From NCBI GenBank assembly GCA_008638375.1, contig VIRR01000480.1, positions 458,155 to 522,154 on the forward strand: a DNA stretch of 64,000 nt, read 5' to 3'. Shown here in pieces: positions 47,901-60,063 of this stretch. A program made the translations under genes and the position numbers. Positions within the stretch are counted from its first letter, which is position 1. Every line of letters begins with the position of its first letter. The DNA comes from Nyssa sinensis (Eukaryota; Streptophyta; Magnoliopsida; Cornales; Nyssaceae). The notes under the pieces are model-generated. The model was not told the DNA's origin. It did not search any database and saw only the letters and a list, made by a program, of their open reading frames with translations.

Positions 47901-49880
47901 AACCTCTGTAGCCTCAAAATCACCCGCAATCAGACTAGCCAACATATAACTGTGGCCTCCCCAGCTCCTAGAATCACGCACTGGTGGAATCAAGAAATCC
48001 CCCCGATCCCCTGTGAAATAAAAGCAGTCTCCCTCCGGAGTGCACACAGTCACCCTCCCCCTGTAACAGTCTATACTCGCCCGATAGGTGAACAACCAAT
48101 CCATCCCCAGAATCACATCAAACCCAGACATATCAAGTACAATAAGATCAAAATGGAGAATACGATCAGCTATCTCTATCGAGCAATCTCTACAGATCCT
48201 CGTCAGTGCTACAACACCCCCAACTGGCGTACCAACATGCAACGGGGGGTCCAACCAAACTATGTCCAGACCCAATGACATGGCAAGTGCAGTAGAAATG
48301 AATGAATGTGATGCTCCTGAATCTATCAATACACTGGCCCATGAACTGGATATGAGAAATGTACCTCGGACTACTGACGGTCCGGCAGCAGAGGTCTCCG
48401 GGGCGGCCACTGCGTAGACTCGGCCCTGGGTGGTCTGGCCCTGTCGGCCTCCCCCTCTCTGAGTCTGCTGGCCTCCTCCCCTAGGTGCTGGAGCTCTGAC
48501 GCTCTGTGCGGAGGATGTAGGCTGATAATAGGGCGCTGGTAGCCCCTGGACCGACTGTGGCTGTGGCAGAGGTACCTGTGTATGCTGATAATAGTGTGGC
48601 CTCGGCGCACTCTGCGAAGTCTGCCCTAGAGGGCAGTTGGCCCTAACATGGCCAGGCTGCTGACAAGTGTAACAAATCGGCGGAGCCCTCTGACTCGGTG
48701 CTGGTAGGGGTAGTGGAAATGATCCCTGACTGGATCCGACACCCTGTGCAATGCTGGGCCCCCTCAAGGGACAGTCGGCCTTCCTATGGCCAGGCTGTCC
48801 GCAGGTATAACATGTGATAGGCCGCTGGGACCCCCCTCCCCTAGGGGTAGATGGTAAGGCAGGACGGGGAGCTACAGAATGGAGGGGCCCGGCCTGTGGC
48901 TGTGAGGAAGAAGTACTGGCTCGGTACCTCTTCGGCTGTCTATATGTCGGGGCAGGTGCGGAAGTCTGTACTGTGGGTGCCCTGCCCTGTGCTCTAGTCT
49001 CTCTGATCCCTCTAAGATCAGCCAGCTCTCTCTCCACCTTGGAGGCCCTGATCACTGCCTCCTCATATGTCTCTATAATATGCCCAGCCAGTCTGTCCCT
49101 GATAGAGGTCTTCAACCCCTTGAGGAAATTGTACACCCTCAAATCCTCATGTGCAATAATGTGTGGGGCGAACCTCCCCAAAGCAGTAAACCGTGACTCA
49201 TACTGAGCCACTGTCATGTCTCTCTGCAGAAGTGCCTCGAACTCCTCCCTAAACTCCACTCTGGCAGACATCGGGAAGTAGTGGTCATTGAACATGGCCA
49301 CAAATGCGTCCCATCCCTCTCTAAACCGATGCAGTCTGTCAGCAGCTACCTCCCACCACTGACTAGCCAGGTCTGTAAACTGAAATGTAGCGCACCTGAT
49401 CCTCAGATGGGGCTCAGTGATCCCCTGTGAATCCAAAATCCGGGTAATCTGTCTCAACCACTCCTCTGCAGTAAGTGGGTCTGGCTGCCCGGCAAAGGTA
49501 GGTGGTCTCATCCTCTGGAACACCTTCATCACGAAGGTATCCCTGGTCTCTCCGCCAGTGGTCCGTGCCTCCATCATGGTGCGGAGACACTCCTGTAAAA
49601 GGGCCGCCATATCTCTGGCGCCAACCATCTGCTCCACCTCCTGTGCTGGAGCGGGAGCAGGAATAGGGGCAGGGGCGGGAGCAACATCCTCCTTAGCTGC
49701 ACTGTGCTCTGGTGTGTCAGCCGGGGCAACGACCTCCTCAACTATATCGGGAATAGGGGCAGCAGCTCTAGGTCTGCCACGACGAGGCTGGGCAGCGCCT
49801 CTAGGCTGGGTAGCACCTCTGGGCCTACCCCTACCCCGTCTGGGCGGTCCAGCTCCCGTAGGAGCTCGTCTGGGGGGCAT
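45000..49880 (-). CDS. Element C Gag-Pol polyprotein
   Basis: A single 1,626-residue frame starting [11 protein letters not shown] and collinear with B from end to end, without apparent insertions; it ends one residue sooner because the final Gln codon of B is TAG here. Knuckles ([28 protein letters not shown]), protease [14 protein letters not shown], RNase H SDHKSL, integrase SDRDPRF and DGQSERT, and the chromodomain-like tail are all present. Substitutions relative to B are scattered; one in RT is [13 protein letters not shown] versus DLRSGYHQL in B, next to a conserved aspartate-containing motif, and could affect activity. Otherwise it appears functional. Confidence 0.95.
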   Translation of the reverse strand: MPPRRAPTGAGPPRRGRGRPRGATQPRGAAQPRRGRPRAAAPIPDIVEEVVAPADTPEHSAAKEDVAPAPAPIPAPAPAQEVEQMVGARDMAALLQECLRTMMEARTTGGETRDTFVMKVFQRMRPPTFAGQPDPLTAEEWLRQITRILDSQGITEPHLRIRCATFQFTDLASQWWEVAADRLHRFREGWDAFVAMFNDHYFPMSARVEFREEFEALLQRDMTVAQYESRFTALGRFAPHIIAHEDLRVYNFLKGLKTSIRDRLAGHIIETYEEAVIRASKVERELADLRGIRETRAQGRAPTVQTSAPAPTYRQPKRYRASTSSSQPQAGPLHSVAPRPALPSTPRGGGSQRPITCYTCGQPGHRKADCPLRGPSIAQGVGSSQGSFPLPLPAPSQRAPPICYTCQQPGHVRANCPLGQTSQSAPRPHYYQHTQVPLPQPQSVQGLPAPYYQPTSSAQSVRAPAPRGGGQQTQRGGGRQGQTTQGRVYAVAAPETSAAGPSVVRGTFLISSSWASVLIDSGASHSFISTALAMSLGLDIVWLDPPLHVGTPVGGVVALTRICRDCSIEIADRILHFDLIVLDMSGFDVILGMDWLFTYRASIDCYRGRVTVCTPEGDCFYFTGDRGDFLIPPVRDSRSWGGHSYMLASLIAGDFEATEVVLPPVVDEFPDVFPSDLTCLPPRREIEFTIELIPGTTPISIPPYRMAPAELRELREQLTDLQRKGFIRPSTSPWGASALFAKKKDGTLRLCVDYRRLNRVTIKNKYPLPRIDDLFDQLRGSRCFSKIDLRLGYHQLRVREEDIAKTAFRTRYGHYEFVVMPFGVTNAPAAFMDLMHRIFSPYLDQFVVVFVDDILVYSPAEDVHAYHLRTVLQILREHRLFAKFSKCEFWLREVQFLGHVVSSGGVSVDPSKIEVVMSWERPSSVFEIRSFLGLAGYYRRFVEGFSRLAAPMTRLTRKGARFLWTEDCEQSFQELKGRLTSAPVLIIPERGVGYAVYCDASREGLGCVLMQDGRVVAYGSRQLKNHERNYPTHDLELAAVIFALKSWRHYLYGERFEVFSDHKSLRYIFTQKDLNLRQRRWMEYMEDYDFDLQYHPGRANVVADALSRRSRGTVASIAIREWEMMGDIGEFDLDIAEFEGQATLFSLCAQPTLLTRVIEAQLVDVEADQIRVRIASPEGFAGWTVHSDLSLRYSGRVFVPESLRAEVLRDFHHSRLAVHPGGTKMYHDLRRQYWWAGMKRDVAQFVSRCLTCQQVKAEHQRPGGLLQPLPVAEWKWEHVTMDFVMGLPKSPRGHDAVWVVVDRLTKSAHFLPIRVTDSSDTLSRLYIREIVRLHGVPVSIVSDRDPRFTARFWQSLQTALGTQLQFSTAFHPQTDGQSERTIQILEDMLRACVMDFRGSWEDHLALVEFAYNNSYQSSIEMAPFEALYGRPCRSPVCWTEVGETAALGPDIVRETTDKIQVIRQRLLTAQSRQRSYADRRRRPLAFGVGDHVFLKVSPRRGLRRFGRGGKLSPRFIGPFEILGRVGEVAYKLALPPQLSGVHDVFHVSMLRKYHPDPSHVLDWVDLQLEGDASYDQRPVEILDSRDQVLRGRTIPLVKVRWNHHGVEEATWEREAEVRARYPELFD

Positions 49881-50233
49881 ATCTACAAGTCCAAGAGAAA
49901 AAATTCAATATCACTTTTTCACATTCAATATATGGTGTTCAAGTGTGACCCTAATCATGTTCCTATCAATGGCCTATGCTTCTACAGGTAGTACACATAG
50001 CATGTCATGATTCATATACTACTAACAAGTTTCTCACACATCACATCTGTCATGCCTCCAAAGACAGCATCAATCAGCACATAATCACAATAAGTCATGC
50101 ATCAGGGCATATAATCACATATCACATAAGGCCCTACAGCATGCCACTAATAGTTCACACTAGGTCTCACTCTCTTCTCTAGGGTCTCATGGTGTTAAAC
50201 AACACCCCACGGTCTCTAGGTGTTCGAACCTAA

Positions 50234-50245
50234 GCTCTGATACCA
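50234..50245 (-). promoter_or_regulatory. Element C primer-binding site
   Basis: TGGTATCAGAGC in sense, three bases from the 5' LTR, with the leader hairpin GGTGTT/AACACC at 50191-50206. Confidence 0.93.
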
Positions 50246-50248
50246 CGT

Positions 50249-51993
50249 TGTCACGCCCCGGATTCCAGCGAACCCGAGGTGCGAGTAACGAGACAAGGAA
50301 AATAAAATAATAAAGAAATAAAAGATAATAATAACATTCTCATACATTCTGTACACTGTTCGGATATATACATAGGTCTGGTCCACTTGCTTACAACATG
50401 TAAAATGAAATAAGGTCTTGGGCTTATGCCCTTATACAATATCAAAAACAAACGCCCCTTGGGCCTAACACAGTCCCTAGTCAAATCATCTCCACGTCTC
50501 GTACTGCTGGGACATCATCTGAAATATTGCCCCACTAAAGGGGTCAGCTCAACATGCTGGTACAATATAATGCTAATGCAAGAGACAAAACCAAGGTCGT
50601 GGCATGTGCAAGTGTACAGTTATTTCTATATGGCATTCGATATCATGATGACAGGATATGAACAATGTACAGTATATAAGTAGTATGTGTGACACACCCA
50701 TGCAACTCTATGCCCACCCATGTCTCATGATACGGTCCTTCCCCGTCGGCATGAGTACCTTGTATGTCTCGCTTCACGGTCCGGAACCCGTCAGGCCGGC
50801 GAGTACCTATTGGCCGATTTTGGGTTTTTCACCACAGGATCTACACCCTCATAATGCAAAGCACCAAGTGCTTACCCACGCCATGTCCAAAGAATTTCAC
50901 CATGCCAATATGCTCTGATCTCATCATGTCATGACACCTCTCATTCATACATAAAGCATGCCTCCAAGTACACAGTTCGTAATATCAACAGTTCATCCAA
51001 GCATATTATTCACACTATACACTAACACATACAGTATATCCATAATCATCATACAACTCAGCAAGATAGCACGTAGCACATAAACATGTGAATACTCAAG
51101 CAACATGTGAACAATCAATACAGCGAAGCAAGTACTCCTAATCTCAATTCTATTTCTCACTTAGCACAATATATCGTACCTGGTAATCGATCTCAAACCG
51201 GAAGAGTGTACTCGTGGTAAGGTGGAACCACCGTAAGAATACCGAAGGTCAGGTCACCTTCTCCTTGCCTTTCCGTGTCCCTAAAATTCATAACACGAAA
51301 CTCAGTTTAATTGTCCCTTGAATTATGCTATTCATCAAATTTTATGTCTTTAATTCATAAGTTTCTATTTTACTAAATTAGACTCTACCATTGAGTCCGG
51401 AACGTCGAAGAAAATAAGTTTAGGCTCTTATTGAATTCAATTCGGACACCTGGGTTAAAAAGGGCAAAACAGTCATTTTGCACTTTACACGGGTCCTTAC
51501 ATTTCATGATCTCTTCTCACAAATCGGACTCCACGGTTGAGTCCGGAGTGCTCGAGATAATAAAGTTTCACTATTTGGTCACCTAGTTTGGAGTTCATTT
51601 GATCGTATTTCAATTCAGGGGCATTTTGGTAATTTTTTCATGTCACTACGGGTCTTTTATTTTTTGGGACCCCGTCTCGTAAAACGGACCTCTCCATTGG
51701 CCTCAGAATGGCCGAGATAGTCAAAATACACTAATGACTTGTCCCATTTGGACTCCGGGATATTTTGGAATATTTAAATAATTAAATTAATTTAATTAAT
51801 TAATTAATTAATTTAATTAATAATTTATTAATATTTTATTCAGGAGGGTCAAATCAGAATTATTAATAGTTGGGAGGGTCAATTTATAATTTCTGCAAGT
51901 TTTGGGTTAATTTTCAATTATCAAAAGTTCAGGGGCAGAATTGTAAATTTGAGAACCTTTATTCCATATTCGGACAGCCAAACAAGGATTAGC
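50249..51993 (-). repeat. Element C right (5') LTR, first part
   Basis: The first 1,745 bp of the LTR, up to and including TTAGC, where the parent of solo LTR D inserted. It continues at 54929. Confidence 0.95.
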
Positions 51994-52053
51994 TGTAACA
52001 ACCTGAAAAATTTTTTTTTATAAAATTCTCAAGTTGTTATCATTAATTTTTTT

Positions 52054-52054
<1 letters not shown>

Positions 52055-52095
<41 letters not shown>
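52055..52095. repeat. (TTA)n microsatellite
   Basis: A run of TTA units near the start of solo LTR D; the matching TAATAA tracts lie near the right ends of LTRs A, B, C and E. A (GA)n tract follows at 52391-52409. Confidence 0.9.
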
Positions 52096-52096
<1 letters not shown>

Positions 52097-52248
52097 GTTA
52101 TGATGTGTGTGTATGTATATATAAATTAAATTGTTTGGTGTGTATATGTGTGTACATATGAGTGTGTATTTAAATGTGTATATATATATGTGTAAAAGCT
52201 GATTGTGTGTGCCATGTGGGTGGGTGTGTGCAGTGAGTGAGTGGGTGA

Positions 52249-52267
52249 TGGAGTGTAAAACACTCCA
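52249..52267. other. Hairpin in LTR D
   Basis: TGGAGTGT and ACACTCCA are 8-bp arms around AAA. It lies in the same relative place as the hairpin of LTR A and differs from it by a paired change in the stem. Confidence 0.8.
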
Positions 52268-54928
52268 AGGAGCATGGGAGGTGTGGTGTGTGTAAGAGAG
52301 TTGTTGGAAGTGTGTGAGTGTGGTCTGCATGTATAGGTGTGTATAAGTGAGTGAAGAGAGTGGGGAAGAGCAGACTGGTCGTGGGATTTTAGAGAGAGAG
52401 AGAGAGAGAAGTGTAGAGAGAGAAAGTGAAAGGAAAGAGAGAGAGTGAGGTGTGTGCTCTGGTTTTTGAAAGAGAAGCAGAAAGAAGGAAGCTAAGGAGG
52501 CCAAAGGGGAGAACAGAGGCAAAGCAAGAGGAGAGGAGCACCATCACAGGGTTGGAAACCCATAACCGTGAGCTTTCTCTCTCTAGAAAATCTCTCAATT
52601 TTCCAACTTGTTTTGTAACATTTTGCTTAGATTTAATTGTTAAAACTTATAGAGCATAAAATGTGGAGAATTTAGGGACAAGAATCAACCAAAATGGTTG
52701 AGAAATGAGGGAGAAAAATGGATGTGCAGGTCACGGCCATGGGGGGGAAATCTGATTTTTCATTGTGAATAAGGGCTTCAAAATGATGTTAAAGAGTTCC
52801 AAAACTGTTTTAGAATAGTTTGGGATTGAAAGGGGCATCAAAAACACCAAGAAAATCAAGTTTGAAAACTTGATTTTCCTGAAATTCCGGCGACGTCGCC
52901 GGAGAAGATGACCGGAGGTCGCCGGAACCCTACCGGAAAAACGGGGGGGGAGATGGGCACTGTACGGGTCGGGTCGGGTCGGTTCGGGTCGGGTCGGGCT
53001 TGGGGCTGACCCGCCCCTGCCACGTGTCGCCCACTGGTTTTAAATTAAAAACCAATTGGGGCGTTTGGTTACGGAGATAAGGAATTTAAAACTTTTAAAT
53101 TAAAATAGGAACAGGGATATCCTATCCCTGTTCTGGATAAACCCTGTTTGGTTAACCTGATTTAGAATAACAAATTAAACTAGTTTTAATTTGAACCTTT
53201 TATTGGAATTTGAACCCTTTGGATTTGAACCTTTGAATTTGAACCTTAACCTGAACTTTCAGAAATTACGAATTGACCCCCCAACTATTAGAAATTACAC
53301 TTTGACCCACCTGATTAAAATATTAATAAAATATTAATTAAATTAATTAATTAATTATTTAATTAAATTAATTTAATTAATTAAATATTCAAAAACATCC
53401 CGGAGTCCAAATGGGACAAGTCATAGGTGTATTTTGACTATCTCGACCATTCTGAGACCAATGGTGAGGTCCGTTTTACGAGACGGGGTCCCGAAAAATA
53501 AAAGACACGTAGCAACGTGTAAAATTACCAAAATACCCCTAACTTGAAACACTGTCAGACGAATTCCGAATTAGGTAAACAAATAGTGGAATTTTATTAT
53601 CTCGAACATTCCGGACTCAACCGTGGAGTCCGATTTGTGAAAAGAGATCACGAAATGTAAGGACCCGTGTAAAGTGCAAAATGACTGTTTTGCCCTTTTT
53701 GACCCAGATGCCCAAATTGAATTCTACGAAAGCCTAAACTTATTTTCTTCAACGTCCCGGATTCAACAGTAGAGTTTAATTTAGCAAAGTAGAAGCTTAT
53801 AAGATAAAGACGTAAAATTTGATGAATAGCATAATTCAAGTGACGATTAAACTGAGTTTCATGTTATGAATTTTAGGGACACGGAAAGGCAAAGAGAAGG
53901 TGACCTGACCTTCAGTGTTCTTACGGTGGTTTCACTTGACTACGAGTATACCTTTCTGGTTTGAGATCGATTACCAGGTACGATATATTGTGCTAAGTAA
54001 GAAATAGAATTGAGATTAGGAATGCTTGCTTTGCTGTGTAAATTGTTCACATGTTTGCCCGAGTGTTCACATGTTTACGTGCTATGTGCTATCTTGTTTA
54101 GTTGAATGATGATTATGAGTATATCGCATGTATTAACGTGGTGTGTGAATTATCTGCTTGAAGAACTGTCGATGTTATGAATTGTACACTTGAAAGCATA
54201 TTTTATGTATGACTGAAATGTATCATTGGGATTGCATTATGACATGATGAGATTAGTGCATATTGGCATGGTGTGATTCCTTGGGCATGGCGTGGGTAAG
54301 CACTTGGTGCTTTGCATTATGAGGGTGCAGATCCTGTGGTGAAAAACCCAAAATCGGCCATTAGGTACTTGCGAGCCTAACGGATTCCGGACCGTGAAGC
54401 GAGACATAAGTGGCGGTACTCATGCCAGCGGAGAATGACCGTATCATGAGACATGGGTGGCATAGAGTTGCATGGGTGTGTCATGCATATTGCTCATATA
54501 CTGTATACTGTCTATATACTGTCATCATGATATAGAATGCCATGTAGAAATAACTGTACACTCGCACATGCCACGACCTTAGTTTTGTTTCTTGCATTAG
54601 CATTATATTGTACCAGCATGTTGAGCTGACCCCTTTAGTGGGGCAAACATTTCAGATGATGTTCCAGCTGTACGGGATATAGAGACGGTCTGATTGAGGG
54701 TTATATTGGGCCCGATGGGCGCTTTTGATATTTTGTAAGGGCATAAGCCCGAGACTGTATTTCATTTTGAATATTGTGAACCAACGGACCAGACTTCATG
54801 TATGTATTAGAACAGTGTGCGGAATGTATGAGAATGTCATTGTTATCTTTCATTTCATTATTATTTTATTTCTTTTTGTCTCGTTACTCACGCCTCGGGT
54901 TCGCTGGAATTTGGGGCGTGACATTAGC

Positions 54929-56200
54929 CTAAAACAGGGATAAGATATCCCTGTTCTCATTTATTTCAGATTCTTAATTTCATACATCCACAACCAAACA
55001 CCCCCTTTAAATCTTTTAATTTAAAACATATGGCGACACGTGGCAGGGCGGTTCACACCCGCCCGAACCGGACCCGAGCCGACCCGACCCGAACCCGGAC
55101 AGATCCCCCCTTCTTCCCCGACTTTCCGGCGACGCACAGTAGGGTTCCGGCGCCTTCTCCGGCGCCGGCGACCCACCTCCGGCGACCTTTTCAACTTTTC
55201 AGAATGCAGTTTTCTTCATTTTCTCCCAAGGATTCTATATCTAGGCTTAGTTTTGGACTCAACCTATTAGATTCCCACGAAATAGAGGGTCAAACCCTCG
55301 GTCAAAACTCCGGCCGATTCTATTTCTCCATTTTCCCTCACTGGTTTTGGTTAGTTCAAACCCCAAATGGTTTCTGCACCTTAGGAGGTTATTTCCCATC
55401 ATTCTAGTCTAATTTAACACATAAAATATCACCACCCATTTCCACTAACCGTGACCTGCAACCCTATTGTTCTCCCTCATTTCTTGTTCATTCCACTTGG
55501 TTTTTCTTGCAAGATAATCTACGTTTTATACATTACAAGACCCTATATTTAAAACAATTTAATATGCAAGGAAATGAGAATTCAGAACTGGAACTACTCA
55601 CCCCTTTTCTTTCTGGATCTTTCTCTCTCTCTAGCCGACCTCTCCTTCTCTCTTCTGCTTCACTTCTGGTTCAAGTTCCTTATGCTCCTCCCAATGTACA
55701 CGACCTCTCTTGCTCCTTCTCTCAGTTTTTCCTTGCCTTTCTCTCCTCTTTTCTTCCCACCCGAGACCACTTATGCATCACAACTCAATCTCACACGTCT
55801 CTCTCCCTTTGACCTCTATCACTCTACATCAGCCACCTTCTTTCTCCCAAAATGCAGCTTTGCATTCAATGCAAAGCTGCTCTACTCTAACACACACATA
55901 TATATATATATGTAGCTTACTTCTCTCACACACTAGACACACACCAAACACACACACCCAGCCGACACTACACCTCACACACTCTGCCAAATGCACCCTC
56001 CCACACATCCATATATACATGCCCATATACATGCACACATTACACAATTAATTCACACATACCTTCACATATATACTATGTATAATTATAACACTAATGC
56101 ACCAAAATTAATAACCATGATAATAATAATAATAACAATAAAAATTTAATTAATCAAGAATAATAATAAAATAAAAAAAAAAAATTTTCATGTCATAACA
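54929..56200 (-). repeat. Element C right (5') LTR, second part
   Basis: It resumes at CTAAAACAGGG exactly as in the left LTR (43650) and runs to ATAACA. Hairpin at 55854-55880, G-box at 55035-55044. Confidence 0.95.
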
Positions 56201-56205
56201 TTGAC

Positions 56206-56438
56206 ACTATATCTATGCTTAATATTGCAATAGGAGTTCCTTTCATTTCTTATTTTTAAACCAAGAAAGTGATATATAGGCTTGAGTATATCCACTTGAT
56301 TTGAATATAGCCTTGAAACTTGTGATTGAGTGCATTTCTTCATTATCATTTCTTCTCTCTTTAACCAAGATTATTCTCATAGTTAATGTCTTGTAATCAT
56401 CAAAATAATTAAAATGCCCTTAGTTCAAAACTTTTATA
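56206..56438. other. Flank between element C and the CACTA element
   Basis: AT-rich with no frame or recognisable repeat end. Confidence 0.5.
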
Positions 56439-56458
56439 CATTACAAAAAATAAGAGTT

Positions 56459-56762
56459 TTAGCGACGCTCAGTATTAGCGACGCACACTGTGCATCGCTA
56501 AAAGTGACAATTTGCGACGTACAGTGTCACTTTTAGCAACGCACTGTGTGCGTCGCTAATAATGCCGAAAAAAATTAATAAAAAAATGAGTTTCCCGCCT
56601 GAAAATTGGCGCCTTAGTATTGGCGACGCCTTGGTGGCATTTAGCGACGCCCCCGTGCGTCGCAAATTGTCCATTCGGAGAATCTCGCGTCGCAAATATG
56701 ACAGACGGAGCATTAGCGACGCGCATATGGGTTATTGGCGACGCACAGTGTGCGTCGCTAAT
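56459..56762. repeat. CACTA subterminal repeats
   Basis: About eight copies of (T)TAGCGACGC or its complement GCGTCGCTAA occur in both orientations, several as inverted pairs; the best is GCGACGCACA at 56738-56747 and TGTGCGTCGC at 56749-56758. Such arrays bind the element's TNPA-like protein in known CACTA systems. Confidence 0.9.
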
Positions 56763-56769
56763 AACCCTG

Positions 56770-56780
56770 TATATATAATA
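56770..56780 (+). promoter_or_regulatory. Probable CACTA transposase TATA box
   Basis: TATATATAATA follows the last subterminal repeat and precedes a CT-rich leader (TTTCTCTCTCTC at about 56793), a common plant promoter layout. Confidence 0.55.
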
Positions 56781-56799
56781 TCATTCTGACCGTTTCTCT

Positions 56800-56912
56800 C
56801 TCTCAAACTCTCTTTCTCTCTCAAAGCAGGCGCCGTTTCTATTTGTTGAGGGTTAGAAGCTGAAAAGGGAAAGGGGAAACACACATCGCAGGAGGTTTAA
56901 TCAGCCCATCAG
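56800..56912 (+). other. Probable first leader exon of the CACTA transposase
   Basis: CT-rich then purine-rich sequence without a useful ATG ends at CCATCAG, followed by GTAGGCTA, a plausible splice donor at 56913. The matching acceptor would be ATTAGGTAG at 63261, six bases before the transposase ATG. Splicing is inferred from sequence only. Confidence 0.45.
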
Positions 56913-56989
56913 GTAGGCTACGGTGCTTGATTTCTCTTCTCTTTCTCTCAAACTCACATATATTTGATTCTGTTTGGTTTTAAAATCCT

Positions 56990-57041
<52 letters not shown>

Positions 57042-60000
57042 CATCTGAGTGTATGTATTTGTAAACCCATAACACTATAATCAAATTGCAAATTATAATC
57101 AAGTATTGAACCATGTTTGTTGGGGGTATAATATTTTTCCCACTGCCACAGGGAATAATTGATTAGTGGGTGATTTTTATAGTAGTTTCTGTGTTAGGCA
57201 TGTTTCTGGGTGAAAATTTCATGCCTGGATAGAGATTTGGGTGGAGACTGTATGCATATCCCCTTTCCGGTGTATATTGATGAGATGAGATGTTGTATTT
57301 TATAATTTTTGTAACATTGTATTCTTGAATCTTAGTTTTTCAGTGCTGCTTAGTTCGAGACTGTACCCACAACTTGGCATGGGCTATAATGTTCTAACTA
57401 TGTGAAAAATGGTATTTTTTATTTTTATTTTTTTGAGTAGGATAGTATTATTATAACTCGAACATATATAAAATAAGATATTTTAATTATTAAATGGTAT
57501 AAATATTTAGTTTTTATTAATCTTGATCATTTTATTTTTAATTTTAAATTATCTACTAATTAAAATATCATATATATGATGTGAGTTGGAAGATAGAATA
57601 ACATTATAAATTATTTTCAGTAATGCTATGTAATTAAATAAATTTAGTCCTAATTATAAATTAACTAATGATAACAAATGATATAATTTATTCTAATTAT
57701 TTCAAGTGTCTAATCAGTATATGATTTCAACTTACTGTGTTATACTAATAATCATTAAACTACTATTTTACATCCCATGCAAGCCTTTATGTTCCGACTT
57801 AGGCATTGATTTCATCAGGTGACAGCACTGGCCTAAATTAAGATGATTGGTGGGTTGACCACTAATCGGTTCTGTCAAAATAATTCAGAGTGACCCCTTT
57901 TTCGGTTAATGGCCTGTTTTCAATGCTCCATGAATCCTCTAATTAGAATTTTTTTACCAAACTCAACTTATTTGAGTTTGATTTAATTTAATATATGTAA
58001 ATTTTTATTTTAATTTTTAAAATATAATTCTAAAAATAATTTTTTAACAAAATTATATATTTAAATTAATAAAATTTTTGAAATTATCTCAAATTTTTGT
58101 TAATTTGTACAAGTCATCCAAAATCGTTATTAGTTTAAAACCACATATTAAAAAATTATCTACGTCGGATTAAATAAAATAAAAAACTCACTACCATTTA
58201 GTAAAAGATTCTCCCAAAAATAAAATTAAATGTGTATGTGTTTGTGCGTCTCTGTATGTATGTATGTATGTGTAATCCCAATACAGTGAGATTGCTATTT
58301 GTTAGAGAGAGAATATTAAGATGAGAAAGAAAGTCAAAATATTATATTGGGAAAGAAAGTAAATATTCAATCAATTTACTTATTTTATTTTTTCCATTAG
58401 TTCAACAACTTTGACAAAAAGTATAATATAATTTTAAAAATTAAAGAGATAATATATGTAATTATTAAAAAATTTAATAAAAATAAGTATAATTTACCTT
58501 AAAAATATCGACAAGTGGAAGCCCATTAAATAGCATGTCTCTTACAATAGCTCCATTAAATAGGAAGTGTGTTTTCTGATTTTTTATTTTTTTTAGTTGC
58601 ACCGGTTAAATTTCATGGGATAGTACTTGGCTTCGATTCTAGCCTCTCCTATTCATATATTATCACATCCTTAATATGACATATATATATATATATAATT
58701 GCACTAATATCATGTAATTATTTAATTTTAACTAAAAAAATAAAATTAAAGTATATATGTATATTGTATACGGAACACATTATAATTAATATAAGTATCT
58801 AGAGTAGAACAAAATTCTATTTCTTAATTTAGAGCTAAATATTATTTATTCTGATATGTTTGTAATTACTCACAAGTCATAATAATCGATTAAGTGCAAA
58901 TAATTTGATCTTATTAATAATAAGTTTTAAAAGGACAGTTGTTTACGCTTACCTTTTTTCTATAACAGCAAAAGAAATCATAACACCAAGTTTCTTAACT
59001 ACTCTTCATAGTGGGTCTAGGACATAGCAAAAGCCATTGTTACGAAGACATTGTTTTGTCAAAAATATAACAACATTATCAATCATGAATCATTTGGTGC
59101 AGGTTAGAAAATTTTACATATTTCTCATAAGGCCAAATATAAGCCATACAAGTTTATATTCAATGATCTTCGGACCATTAGTCGTAGTAGTTTAGTTGGA
59201 GGCTACATGTCCACATGAGTTTACGTATTGCATATATATGTAATCTTTATTTAAACTGTTGGACCATTAGCTAGTTTGATTATGAAACTGTGCTTTCAGT
59301 GTTCCAAGTGTCTATTGGTAAGTACATCTAGCTATTTACTAGTTGATTGTGTCTAATCCATTAATTTTTATTTTTATTTTGTTTTAGCTACCAAGTAATA
59401 AGAGTTCTTGAGTCCTATTGATTGAGAGATCAACTAGATACACCTGAGCTATTAACTCAGTTAGTGGTTTGGTTTTAGGTAGCAATTGATTTGCTTTTGT
59501 TGGTTAAGTTGTTGTTGTCAGATGCGAAGTAAGTAATTCTTGATGAATGACCTTAATTAATAGATAAAAATTGAAAGCTAGGTGCTTTTACTTGTTATCA
59601 ACGAAATTCAATATGTTTTGTATTGGCATTTTGAATGCTATTGTTAATGTTTTTTTAAAGCAAAACTCTGTCTGACAATCAGAGTTTGCACTTATACTAA
59701 TGAATTTTTTAATTGCATTCATGTAAGCCTAGCTTCGTTCGGGAGTCATTTTCATCACATGTGAATCTTGTCGCGAAATTTATTCGCGATTGGGCTCGTG
59801 TGTATGAAAATCGATTCTTGAATTGTCTAGAGAGGACAGTTCGGGAATGCATAAATCTGCATTGCAATCAATAGCGCATATGCTTGAATATTTCACTATG
59901 ATAAAATTTCAGCACAGTCTCCTATTGTTCTCTGGGTATATATTTAAGCGTGTTAACGTCTATCTCGTATACTTGGAGAACCCTGGGGAGATGCTGCCGA

Positions 60001-60063
60001 AATTTTGTCCTAGTGGAATCAAGCATTTGATTGCTGCTGATTGCAATGTAGATTGTGCATTCA
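56913..60063 (+). other. CACTA 5' leader/intron sequence
   Basis: About 3.1 kb, mostly AT-rich, with a (CA)n(TA)n microsatellite at 56994-57041. The last 350 bp (59700-60058) are less AT-rich and may include another leader exon (CTAGAGAGGACAGTTCGGGA). No protein-coding frame is convincing. Confidence 0.5.

Larger units (their letters stand above)
51994..54923 (+). mobile_element. Solo LTR D, opposite orientation, nested in element C
   Basis: It starts TGTAACAACCTG and ends GGGGCGTGACA, the reverse complement of the other LTRs' layout, so its sense strand is the plus strand. The duplication TTAGC is at 51989-51993 and 54924-54928. At 2,930 bp with no internal region it is a solo LTR. Both ends resemble B; the middle (about 52550-53620) resembles A, and the GGGATATCC-containing stretch near 53110 resembles E and C. 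Confidence 0.94.
41902..56200 (-). mobile_element. Element C: complete gypsy (Tekay/Del-type) retrotransposon, with solo LTR D nested
   Basis: Ends TGTCACG ... ATAACA are flanked by TTGAC at 41897-41901 and 56201-56205. LTRs are 3,031 bp (left) and 3,017 bp (right, after removing D and one duplication). By eye they differ at about eight substitutions and three microsatellite lengths (AATT run, TA run, poly-A), which explain the 14-bp difference. The gag-pol frame is intact. It is young, but older than A or B by LTR comparison. Confidence 0.96.

Noticed and set aside
49417..50010. 197-residue plus frame across the element C gag start
   Set aside because: It is the antisense shadow of the GC-rich gag region; the minus frame carries all recognised motifs.
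52055..52522. 155-residue minus frame in LTR D ending in poly-Asn
   Set aside because: It translates the GA and TTA microsatellites of the LTR; not a gene.
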